11,450 nt of DNA from Clostridia bacterium (GTDB lineage Bacteria; Bacillota; Clostridia; Christensenellales; UBA1242): NCBI GenBank assembly GCA_017650795.1, contig JAGCEE010000115.1:1-11450 (forward strand), written 5' to 3'. Positions 5,843-11,421 of the stretch are shown one piece after another. The position numbers and the translations under genes are program-made. Position 1 is the stretch's first letter; each line of letters starts with the position of its first letter. A model generated the notes under the pieces. That model saw only the letters and a list, made by a program, of their open reading frames with translations, did not search any database and was not told the origin of the DNA.

Positions 5843-6832
5843 ATGAAAAAAACAATGTTAACAGGTGTTAGACCTAGTGGAAATCTAACAATAGGAAATT
5901 ATCTTGGTGCTATCAAAAATTTTGTTGATAGGCAAGATAAATATGAAAGTTATATCTTTTTGGCGGACTTGCATGCAATAACAAGCCCGCAAAATCCAGA
6001 GAAATTAAAAGATGCAATTTATAATGCTGTTGCAATGTATCTTGCTTGTGGTGTTGACCCACAAAAAACAATAGTATTTAAACAAAGTGATGTTTTAGAA
6101 CATGGAACACTTGGATTTATTATGACATTTCAAACAAAAATGGGCGAGCTTAATCGTATGACACAATTTAAATACAAATCACAAGGCTTAGGCAAAGAAG
6201 GAGTTGATACAGGATTATTTGTGTATCCAACACTTATGGTTGCAGATATTTTGCTTTACAATACTCATATTGTTCCTGTTGGAAAGGATCAACAGCAACA
6301 CGTTGAATTAACACGAGATTTAGCAGAAAGATTTAACAAAAGATATGGACAAACTTTTGAAATGCCAGATGTTTATGTTGCTCCTGTTGCGAATAAAGTT
6401 TTAAATTTGCAAAATCCACTTGAAAAAATGAATAAGTCAGATAGTGGTGACAACAGAGGCACAATTTTTCTTATGGATGATATTGAAGTGGCAAAAAAGA
6501 AAATAATGTCTGCAAAAACAGATAGCTCAAATAAAGTTCATTTTGATGAAGAAAACCAACCTGGCATTTCAAATTTAATGAGCATTCTTTCAAAAATTAC
6601 AGGTGAAGATTTTGATAGCATAGAAAAAAGATATGAAGGACTTGGATATGGAGTATTTAAAAAAGAAGTTGCAGATGTTGTTGCAAACTTATTAAGCAAT
6701 ATTCAAGAAAAATACAAAAAATATAATGACAGAAATTTGTTAGATAAAATACTAAAACAAGGTGCAGATAATGCAAGGATTGTTGCAAATGAAACGTTAA
6801 ATAGATCCTTGGTTGCTCTTGGGTTAAAATAA
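5843..6832 (+). CDS. trpS: Tryptophanyl-tRNA synthetase
   Basis: A complete class I synthetase of 329 residues, the normal bacterial length, charging tRNA-Trp with tryptophan using ATP. The HIGH-type signature is TIGN (16-19) in GNLTIGNYLGA, and the KMSKS loop reads KMNKS (195-199). ADLHAIT (41-47), MTQFK (106-110) and PVGKDQQQH (145-153) are family hallmarks. His44 aligns with His43 of the Geobacillus stearothermophilus enzyme, a residue known to matter for indolmycin binding, and it is not changed here. TAGGAG (5827-5832), 10 bases upstream, supports the ATG at 5843. Expression is probably controlled by the leader peptide and terminator upstream. Its place between two cassette repeats suggests an extra, mobile trpS rather than the housekeeping copy; this is inference, since the rest of the genome is not visible. 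Confidence 0.96.
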   Translation: MKKTMLTGVRPSGNLTIGNYLGAIKNFVDRQDKYESYIFLADLHAITSPQNPEKLKDAIYNAVAMYLACGVDPQKTIVFKQSDVLEHGTLGFIMTFQTKMGELNRMTQFKYKSQGLGKEGVDTGLFVYPTLMVADILLYNTHIVPVGKDQQQHVELTRDLAERFNKRYGQTFEMPDVYVAPVANKVLNLQNPLEKMNKSDSGDNRGTIFLMDDIEVAKKKIMSAKTDSSNKVHFDEENQPGISNLMSILSKITGEDFDSIEKRYEGLGYGVFKKEVADVVANLLSNIQEKYKKYNDRNLLDKILKQGADNARIVANETLNRSLVALGLK

Positions 6833-6837
6833 TTTTT

Positions 6838-6963
6838 AGTGCAATAGCAGGTCATATCTGGCTCAATTCCTCCAACAGGAGTTCCACTTCCGTTTATCTC
6901 GGCAGGCAGCACTTCACTTGTAGTTTTCATGAGTGCTATAGGGGTGGTTTTGAATATCAACAA
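6838..6963 (+). repeat. Cassette repeat copy 6 (126 bp)
   Basis: Starts 5 bases after the trpS stop. Minus strand reads KTTPIALMKTTSEV, then LPAEINGSGTPVGGIEP. It has the CCAACAGG left block and the TCGGC (Glu) central block. Confidence 0.92.
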
Positions 6964-6997
6964 GCAGAGTAAGATTTGACTCTGCTTTAACTTTTTT
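6962..6997 (+). terminator. Hairpin terminator after repeat 6
   Basis: AAGCAGAGT (6962-6970) pairs with ACTCTGCTT (6979-6987), followed by CTTTTTT to 6997. Confidence 0.8.
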
Positions 6998-7005
6998 GAT
7001 AAAAA

Positions 7006-7037
7006 ACGATACAAAATTATAATTGGTATGTTATAAT
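7006..7037 (+). promoter_or_regulatory. Cassette promoter for Nudix gene
   Basis: ACGATA at 7006-7011, a 20-bp gap, extended -10 TATG-T-TATAAT with TATAAT at 7032-7037. Confidence 0.7.
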
Positions 7038-7055
7038 CAAACTAAGAGGTTGTTT

Positions 7056-7631
7056 ATGAAAGTATCAAGTATAAAAACAATTGTTAACGATTATCTAAAA
7101 GTTTATCCAAACGAATTCGATAGACTCGCCGCTTTAAGAACATATTTAAATTCAACAAAAGATGAAAAGATAACAGATTGGAACAATACTAATGGACACA
7201 TTACGGCCGGAGGGTTTATATACTGTGAAGAAAATAGAAAATTTTTAGTATTATATCATAAAGATTTGCAAATGTATCTTTATCCTGGTGGGCATTGCGA
7301 AAGTGAAGATGCTTCTCCACTAGAAACGGCAAAAAATGAAATAGTTGAAGAAACTGGTATAGCGAAGCACCTTTTAATATGTAAAACAGAAACACCTTTT
7401 GATATCGATGTTCATTTAATCCCTTATAACAAAAGAGTAAATATGGCAGAACACTATCATTTTGATTTTCGTTATATGTTTGTATTAAAACGCTTAATTG
7501 ATGTTAAAATTGATCAAAATGAAATGTCAAATTATGTTTGGGTGGATTTCAAAAAATTAGCAGAAGATAAAAACTTTGGTAAAATTTCGGAAAAATTAAG
7601 CTTGATTTTAAACATAGATAATCAAAAATAG
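7056..7631 (+). CDS. Nudix hydrolase
   Basis: A 191-residue soluble enzyme expected to hydrolyse a nucleoside diphosphate linked to another moiety, using divalent metal. The N-terminal helical part (1-45) is followed by GHITAGGFIYCEENRKFLVLYH and the Nudix box (78-102), GGHCESED...NEIVEETGI. The box has one extra residue between its first acidic position and the REUxEExGU end, as in the GGH-x-D-x-D subgroup, and Asn stands where Arg is usual. The catalytic EE pair (98-99) is present. FDFRYMFVL (136-144) and YVWVDFKKL (160-168) complete the fold. The start at 7056 is supported by AAGAGG (7044-7049). The TAG stop is 23 bases before repeat 7. The substrate is unknown. Confidence 0.9.
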   Translation: MKVSSIKTIVNDYLKVYPNEFDRLAALRTYLNSTKDEKITDWNNTNGHITAGGFIYCEENRKFLVLYHKDLQMYLYPGGHCESEDASPLETAKNEIVEETGIAKHLLICKTETPFDIDVHLIPYNKRVNMAEHYHFDFRYMFVLKRLIDVKIDQNEMSNYVWVDFKKLAEDKNFGKISEKLSLILNIDNQK

Positions 7632-7654
7632 AAAAAATGATTAACAAACCAATC

Positions 7655-7781
7655 AGTGCAATAACAAGCCATAACAGGTTCAATCCCGAGGGCTGTGGCT
7701 GCCGTTGCCATTCATCTCGGCAGGCAGCACAAGTTTGGTGGTTTTCATAAGTGCAATAGGGGTTGTGTTGAATATAAACAA
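7655..7781 (+). repeat. Cassette repeat copy 7 (127 bp)
   Basis: GAGGGCTGTGGC left block with the ACAAGTTTGGTGG central block, like copy 5. The left end AGTGCAATAACAAG best matches the shrunken repeat at 1116. Confidence 0.92.
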
Positions 7782-7790
7782 ACAATCAAA

Positions 7791-7827
7791 AAGCAGAGCA
7801 TAATGGCTCTGTTTTTTATATTTTTTT
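7791..7827 (+). terminator. Hairpin terminator after repeat 7
   Basis: CAGAGC (7794-7799) pairs with GCTCTG (7806-7811), extended by a G-U and two A-T pairs, followed by two T-runs. The stem differs in sequence from the other terminators (GAGC/GCTC instead of GAGT/ACTC), and both arms changed together so that pairing is kept. Confidence 0.75.
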
Positions 7828-7845
7828 AAAAAGCTTGTGAAAATG

Positions 7846-7877
7846 TTGATACAAAATTGTAATTGGTATGCTATACT
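7846..7877 (+). promoter_or_regulatory. Cassette promoter for hydrolase gene
   Basis: TTGATA at 7846-7851, a 20-bp gap, extended -10 TATG-C-TATACT with TATACT at 7872-7877. Confidence 0.75.
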
Positions 7878-7898
7878 AAAAATGTTAGGAGAAATAAT

Positions 7899-8450
7899 AT
7901 GAAAAATTGTATTATTGTTCATGCATTAGGCAATACGGCAAATGAATATTGGTATCCTTGGTTAAAAAAACAAATTGAAGGTAAGGGCTTTATTTGTTAT
8001 ACTCCAACCATGCCAGGGTTGGATAATATGAGTTATAGAACTTGGGCGAATGAAATGGACAAAATAAAATCTGAAATGAATGAAGATACTGTTGTGATTG
8101 GACATTCAACAGGAAGTATTTTTTTGGCACATTATTTAATTGAAAATAATCTGAAAGTTTCAAAATATATAGGAGTAGTTTCTTTTAACGAAGCAAATCA
8201 TAATGGAGAGCATGAAGATTGGGATAAAATAAATGAAAGTTTTTTTGTCAACAATTTGGAAGATTTAAAAAAGTATGCAAAGGAAAGGATTTGTTTTTAT
8301 TCCCCAACAGATATTTATGATTTCAAAAAATTAGATGACTTTGCAAATAAAGTTGATGCAGAAAAAGTTATAATTCAAAATGCGGGACATTTTACTGCTG
8401 TAACTGGATATGGCGAAAAATTTGAAGAAATTTTGAAATATATTGATTAG
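7899..8450 (+). CDS. RBBP9/YdeN-family alpha/beta hydrolase
   Basis: A 183-residue soluble serine hydrolase of the short alpha/beta type. It opens with CIIVHALGNTANEYWYPWL (4-22), typical of the family, where an H-G-like loop forms the oxyanion region. The nucleophile elbow is G-H-S-T-G with Ser70. The acid is probably Asp138 in YSPTDIYDF, and the base His164 in NAGHF. Together they give a complete catalytic triad at the expected spacing. The length fits the family (about 180-190). The substrate is unknown; homologues are annotated as esterases of uncertain role. TAGGAG (7886-7891) supports the ATG at 7899. The TAG stop overlaps the first bases of repeat 8. Confidence 0.9.
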   Translation: MKNCIIVHALGNTANEYWYPWLKKQIEGKGFICYTPTMPGLDNMSYRTWANEMDKIKSEMNEDTVVIGHSTGSIFLAHYLIENNLKVSKYIGVVSFNEANHNGEHEDWDKINESFFVNNLEDLKKYAKERICFYSPTDIYDFKKLDDFANKVDAEKVIIQNAGHFTAVTGYGEKFEEILKYID

Positions 8451-8574
8451 TGCAATAACAGGTCGTATCTGGTGTTTGCCCTCCAACTGGATTACCCCTT
8501 CCGTTCATCTCGGCGGGAAGCACTTCATTTGTGGTTTTCATGAGTGCAATAGGTGTGGTGCTGAATATAAATAA
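8449..8574 (+). repeat. Cassette repeat copy 8 (126 bp)
   Basis: Begins inside the TAG stop of the hydrolase (8448-8450). Minus strand reads STTPIALMKTTNEV, then LPAEMNGRGNPVGGQTP. Confidence 0.92.
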
Positions 8575-8600
8575 GCAGAGTAAAACATAAACTCTGCTTT
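8573..8600 (+). terminator. Hairpin after repeat 8 (first of two)
   Basis: AAGCAGAGT (8573-8581) pairs with ACTCTGCTT (8591-8599). Only four Ts follow, and a second hairpin lies directly downstream. Confidence 0.7.
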
Positions 8601-8605
8601 TAGGT

Positions 8606-8648
8606 ACGCAAGAATAATGCAAACAAGTTTGCATTTTCTTATTTTTTT
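8606..8648 (+). repeat. Small palindromic element, copy 1 (terminator-like)
   Basis: ACGCAAGAA...TTCTTA unit. Its core GCAAAC-AA-GTTTGC and flanking AAGAA/TTCTT arms form a stem (8610-8640) with one bulged base. A run of seven Ts (8642-8648) makes it a second terminator. Near-identical copies are at 9286 and 10382, and a shorter relative lies inside repeat 10. Confidence 0.8.
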
Positions 8649-8656
8649 GCAAAAAT

Positions 8657-8688
8657 TTGATACAATACTGATGGTTATATGATATAAT
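8657..8688 (+). promoter_or_regulatory. Cassette promoter for second Nudix gene
   Basis: TTGATA at 8657-8662, a 20-bp gap, extended -10 TATG-A-TATAAT with TATAAT at 8683-8688. Confidence 0.75.
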
Positions 8689-8707
8689 AAAAATGAAAGG
8701 AGAAATT

Positions 8708-9112
8708 ATGGAAACATTAAAAGCTGGTTGTTTTTTAATTAATAAAGAAAATAAAAGTGTTGCTTTAGTTTATAGGGTTAAACAAAACGATTATTCATTC
8801 CCAAAAGGACATTTAGAAGAGGGAGAAACTTTGGAGGAGTGTGCCATTAGAGAAACAGCCGAAGAGACCAAAAGAATTGCAAAAATTGTTAGAGACTTTG
8901 AGCCTTATGTTGAAAAGTATACTACTCCAAAAGGTGAACAATGTGCTTGTTATATGTTTATAGCTCTTGATAATGGTAAAAGTGATAACACAAGTGAAGA
9001 TACGCACGATACACACTGGATACCATTTGAGCAGGTTGAAGATAAGTTGTCTTATCCAAATTTAAAAAAGACATGGAATGAAGTGAAAAATAAAATTAAA
9101 AAAATATTATAA
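8708..9112 (+). CDS. Nudix hydrolase (MutT/diadenosine-type) with altered box
   Basis: A 134-residue protein, the length of a minimal Nudix domain. KAGCFLINKENKSVALVYR leads into YSFPKGHLEEGE. The Nudix box runs from Gly34: G-x5-E40-x7-R48-E49-x-x-E52-E53. The catalytic R-E...E-E residues are all present, but the conserved Gly after EE-x is Lys55, which may alter the loop. FPKGH resembles the Ap4A-hydrolase and MutT-like groups, so a dinucleoside polyphosphate or damaged nucleotide is plausible; this is inference. I chose the ATG at 8708 because AAAGGAG (8696-8702) precedes it by 5 bases and falls inside any longer reading from 8693. It is a single gene between repeats 8 and 9. Confidence 0.88.
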   Translation: METLKAGCFLINKENKSVALVYRVKQNDYSFPKGHLEEGETLEECAIRETAEETKRIAKIVRDFEPYVEKYTTPKGEQCACYMFIALDNGKSDNTSEDTHDTHWIPFEQVEDKLSYPNLKKTWNEVKNKIKKIL

Positions 9113-9126
9113 ATAAATAATTTATA

Positions 9127-9252
9127 AGTGCAATAACAGGGCATATCTGGTGTATGCCACCCAACGGGCATCCCTTTGCTATTCATCTCGGTCGGCAGCA
9201 CTTCGCTTGTGGTTTTCATGAGTGCTGTTGGAGTTGTTCTAAACATAAATAA
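9127..9252 (+). repeat. Cassette repeat copy 9 (126 bp)
   Basis: The most diverged full copy in peptide terms: the minus strand reads RTTPTALMKTTSEV, then LPTEMNSKGMPVGWHTP. Length and frame are unchanged. Confidence 0.92.
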
Positions 9253-9280
9253 GCAGAGTAAAACACATAAACTCTGCTTT
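9251..9280 (+). terminator. Hairpin after repeat 9 (first of two)
   Basis: AAGCAGAGT (9251-9259) pairs with ACTCTGCTT (9271-9279). A second hairpin follows directly. Confidence 0.72.
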
Positions 9281-9285
9281 TAGGT

Positions 9286-9328
9286 ACGCAAGAATAATGC
9301 AAACAGGTTTGCATTTTCTTATTTTTTT
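9286..9328 (+). repeat. Small palindromic element, copy 2 (terminator-like)
   Basis: Differs from the copy at 8606 by a single base in the loop (GCAAAC-AG-GTTTGC) and by the base after its T-run at 9322-9328. Confidence 0.8.
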
Positions 9329-9336
9329 GTAAATTT

Positions 9337-9368
9337 TTGATACAAAATTGAAATTGATATGTTATACT
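9337..9368 (+). promoter_or_regulatory. Cassette promoter for metallo-beta-lactamase-fold gene
   Basis: TTGATA at 9337-9342, a 20-bp gap, extended -10 TATG-T-TATACT with TATACT at 9363-9368. Confidence 0.75.
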
Positions 9369-9388
9369 AAAAATGTTAGGAGAAAGAG

Positions 9389-10189
9389 ATGAAATTATAT
9401 GTATTAGGGACAGGGCATGCAGATGTTTTAAAGAATTATAACAACTGCTTCATAATTGAAAATGACGGAAAGAAAATGCTAGTTGATGCAGGTGGCGGAA
9501 ATGGAGTTTTGGCGCAAATGTCAAAACTTAATATTTCTGCGAAAGATTTAGATTGTGCGTTTATCTCTCACAATCATTCCGACCATTTGCTTGGCTTTGT
9601 TTGGATTTTGCGTTGGGGTGTTTTATATCCAATGTTATATAAAGAAGAAAAAGACCCATTTGTTCTTTATGGAAGTAATGAGTGTTTGCAAGCAATAGAT
9701 TTTCTCGGCAAAACAACGTGTGGCGAAAAACATTGGACAAAATTAAAAGAAAATAGACTTATTTTGAAAGAAGTGAAAGATAACCAAAAGGAAAAAATAA
9801 TAGGATTAGATTTTGAATTTTTTGATACGCTTGCAACTGATATGCCACAAATGGCTTTTTGTATAAATAATAAAGATTATGTATTTACTGGTGATGTTCC
9901 TCTTAATGAAAAATATTATGAAAAATTTACCAATAAGAAATATCTTTGTCTTGAAGCATTTTGCACAGAGAGCGATAGAGTTAAAAATTCATTACCACTT
10001 TCTAAGCATAAAACATCGGCAGAATGTGCTAAGCTTGCTGAAAAATTAAAAGCCAAAAATCTTATTTTGTGGCATGGAGAAGATGATATTGATGGAACAA
10101 GAAAAGAAAGATATGCAGAAGAAGCAAAAAAGTTTTATGACGGAAATATTGTTGTTCCAAATGATTTAGACACAATTGTCATTGATTAA
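9389..10189 (+). CDS. Metallo-beta-lactamase-fold hydrolase (RNase Z-like)
   Basis: A 266-residue soluble metal-dependent hydrolase. After the opening strand MKLYVLGTGHA, the core metal motif is H61-N-H63-S-D65-H66 (SHNHSDHLLG). The bridging aspartate is Asp169 in YVFTGDVP, and further ligand candidates are His207 (LSKHKT) and His229 (LWHGED). The GTG-x-A opening and the H-x-H-x-D-H order resemble the RNase Z / phosphodiesterase branch of the fold rather than antibiotic-cleaving lactamases. Length is typical. The actual substrate, for example a cyclic nucleotide, tRNA end or phosphonate ester, cannot be assigned. TAGGAG sits 6 bases before the ATG. It is a single gene between repeats 9 and 10. 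Confidence 0.9.
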   Translation: MKLYVLGTGHADVLKNYNNCFIIENDGKKMLVDAGGGNGVLAQMSKLNISAKDLDCAFISHNHSDHLLGFVWILRWGVLYPMLYKEEKDPFVLYGSNECLQAIDFLGKTTCGEKHWTKLKENRLILKEVKDNQKEKIIGLDFEFFDTLATDMPQMAFCINNKDYVFTGDVPLNEKYYEKFTNKKYLCLEAFCTESDRVKNSLPLSKHKTSAECAKLAEKLKAKNLILWHGEDDIDGTRKERYAEEAKKFYDGNIVVPNDLDTIVID

Positions 10190-10196
10190 AATTTTA

Positions 10197-10350
10197 AGTG
10201 CAATAACAGGTTGTATCTGATTCGATACATCCAACCGGGTTGCCGTTGCCTTTCATCTCGGCGGGCTCAACAAGTTTGGTCGTTTTTTAGTTTACGCAAG
10301 AAAACGCGGTTTTCTTATGATGCAATCGGAGTTATTCTCAACATAAACAA
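10197..10350 (+). repeat. Cassette repeat copy 10 (154 bp, carries an insertion)
   Basis: A normal 126-bp copy interrupted near 10289-10316 by about 28 bases containing a small palindrome. It combines the CCAACCGG left block with the AAGTTTGGTCG central block, a combination not seen in other copies. The minus-strand frame is broken by the insertion. Confidence 0.9.
10289..10318 (+). repeat. Small palindromic element inside repeat 10
   Basis: TTTACGCAAGAA...TTCTTA unit with a perfect 8-bp stem, AAGAAAAC (10298-10305) with GTTTTCTT (10309-10316), and a 3-base loop. It shares ACGCAAGAA and TTCTTA with the elements at 8606, 9286 and 10382 but has a different core. It interrupts an otherwise intact repeat, which marks it as an inserted sequence. 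Confidence 0.7.
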
Positions 10351-10375
10351 GCAGAGTAAAACATAAACTCTGCTT
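10349..10375 (+). terminator. Hairpin after repeat 10 (first of two)
   Basis: AAGCAGAGT (10349-10357) pairs with ACTCTGCTT (10367-10375). The T-run is almost absent; the second hairpin supplies it. Confidence 0.68.
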
Positions 10376-10381
10376 ATAGGC

Positions 10382-10424
10382 ACGCAAGAATAATGCAAAC
10401 ATGTTTGCATTTTCTTATTTTTTT
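10382..10424 (+). repeat. Small palindromic element, copy 3 (terminator-like)
   Basis: Same unit as at 8606 and 9286, here with core GCAAACATGTTTGC, a perfect palindrome. The seven-T-rich tail is at 10417-10424. Confidence 0.8.
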
Positions 10425-10432
10425 GTAAAAAT

Positions 10433-10464
10433 TCGATACAAAATTCAAATAGATTTGTTACAAT
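10433..10464 (+). promoter_or_regulatory. Cassette promoter for second pnuC-like gene
   Basis: TCGATA at 10433-10438, a 20-bp gap, -10 TACAAT at 10459-10464 with upstream TTTG. The ATG begins only 6 bases after the -10, so transcription should start at or next to the start codon. Confidence 0.65.
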
Positions 10465-10470
10465 ACAATT

Positions 10471-11178
10471 ATGAAGTTAAAAACGTGGAAAGGTTATAAT
10501 ATTATTGATTTGGTTTTAATATCATTAGGGCTGATTACTGTAATAACAACAGGAATATTGTTTTCGTCTAAATGGTATCTTATTTTAAGCACGACATTAG
10601 GTTTGTTGTGTGTTTTTACACAAGCAAAGGGTAAGATTGCAACACAATTTATTGGTGTAGTTTATTTTTGTTTTTACATATTCATTTCTTACACAGAAAA
10701 ACTATATGGTGAAGCATTATTATATCTTGTTATTATGTTACCAATGTATATCTATGGAGTTATTCACTGGCTCGCCCATAGAGATAAAAAAGACAATGTT
10801 GTTATTGTTAAAAGCAATTTATCAAAAAAGGAATGGTTGTTTTCTTCACTAGGATTTGTATTTGTTTCAATTGGTGTTTTCTTTTTATTAAAAGCATTGA
10901 ATACAGCACAATTGATTATTAGTACTTTGTCATTTATTTCTATGCTACCTGCTGTGTATTTGCTCATAAGGAGATGTAAATGGAATCAAGTTGCATTTCT
11001 AGTTAATGACTTTATTGTTCCTATTTTGTGGTTGTTTTTAGTTATCGAAGGGAACTTATATATTTTACCATTGTGTATTTATCATATCTTTCAAATAACT
11101 TATGATGTGTATGGTTTGATTGAATGGATAAAACTAGAGAAAAAACAAAAATTAGAATATAGCGAAAATGAGAAATAA
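10471..11178 (+). CDS. PnuC-like nicotinamide riboside transporter (second copy)
   Basis: An integral membrane protein of 235 residues with about seven hydrophobic segments, in the PnuC family. Landmarks match the first copy: LYGEALLYL (78-86), IHW near residue 100, the conserved LKALNTAQLIISTLSF stretch (139-154), RRCKWNQVAFLVND (167-180) and YDVYGLIEW (211-219). The basic, Glu-rich tail should be cytoplasmic. Unlike the first copy, it has no kinase partner. It also has no Shine-Dalgarno sequence: the -10 box ends 6 bases before the ATG, which suggests a leaderless message. Any other in-frame start lies well inside the first membrane segment, so the ATG at 10471 is kept. Likely role is uptake of nicotinamide riboside or a related pyridine or thiamine-like compound; the exact substrate is not determined. 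Confidence 0.82.
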   Translation: MKLKTWKGYNIIDLVLISLGLITVITTGILFSSKWYLILSTTLGLLCVFTQAKGKIATQFIGVVYFCFYIFISYTEKLYGEALLYLVIMLPMYIYGVIHWLAHRDKKDNVVIVKSNLSKKEWLFSSLGFVFVSIGVFFLLKALNTAQLIISTLSFISMLPAVYLLIRRCKWNQVAFLVNDFIVPILWLFLVIEGNLYILPLCIYHIFQITYDVYGLIEWIKLEKKQKLEYSENEK

Positions 11179-11182
11179 TTTC

Positions 11183-11308
11183 AGTGCAATAAGAGGTTGT
11201 ATCTGATTCTATCCCTCCAACCGGGTTGCCGTTGCCGTTTATTTCAGCAGGTTCTAGTTCACTAATTGTGTTTATGAGTGCAATAGGTGTTGTTCTTAAC
11301 ATAAACAA
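11183..11308 (+). repeat. Cassette repeat copy 11 (126 bp)
   Basis: Full length, with several base changes (minus strand RTTPIALINTISEL, then EPAEINGNGNPVGGIES). Similarity to other units ends at AACATAAACAA. No GCAGAG terminator follows, as after copy 5. Confidence 0.92.
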
Positions 11309-11323
11309 AAATGAATTAAACCA

Positions 11324-11352
11324 TTGACTTTTATGTGGTAAAATGTTAATAT
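11324..11352 (+). promoter_or_regulatory. Promoter of the Tyr-rich leader
   Basis: TTGACT (11324-11329), a 17-bp spacer, TAATAT (11347-11352). It is of the classical type, like the trpS leader promoter, and not the 20-bp-spaced cassette type. Confidence 0.75.
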
Positions 11353-11373
11353 ATAAGTGTTTAAGGAGAAATT

Positions 11374-11421
11374 ATGAAAAATATATTTGCACAAATTTCA
11401 TACTATTACTACTACATTTAG
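11374..11421 (+). CDS. Tyr-rich leader peptide MKNIFAQISYYYYYI
   Basis: A 15-codon frame, MKNIFAQISYYYYYI then TAG, with five consecutive Tyr codons (TAC TAT TAC TAC TAC). AAGGAG (11363-11368) lies 5 bases before the ATG, and a 17-bp-spaced promoter is upstream. The design parallels the Trp leader before trpS: a short peptide ending in a run of one amino acid. I infer an attenuator responding to charged tRNA-Tyr, so the gene just beyond the window is probably a tyrosyl-tRNA synthetase or another tyrosine-related function. The terminator, if present, is outside the window. A short unrelated peptide is the alternative, but five Tyr codons in a row by chance is unlikely. Confidence 0.8.
   Translation: MKNIFAQISYYYYYI

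Noticed and set aside
5843..6832. Indolmycin-resistant TrpRS by a change of the His43 equivalent
   Set aside because: That residue is His44 here, unchanged. Resistance remains possible by other residues but is not shown by this one.
9389..10189. Metallo-beta-lactamase antibiotic resistance gene
   Set aside because: The fold is shared, but the opening GTG motif and overall layout fit the RNase Z / phosphodiesterase branch; nothing points to beta-lactam hydrolysis.
372..11308. Minus-strand genes of 60-100 residues covering each repeat
   Set aside because: The frames run into the antisense of neighbouring genes with unrelated ends, have no conserved start or ribosome binding site, and three copies are frameshifted. 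Only the 42-codon core is conserved, so I report the pattern rather than genes.
372..11308. CRISPR array
   Set aside because: Repeats are 126 bp and separated by 0.6-1.4 kb of complete genes, not short spacers.
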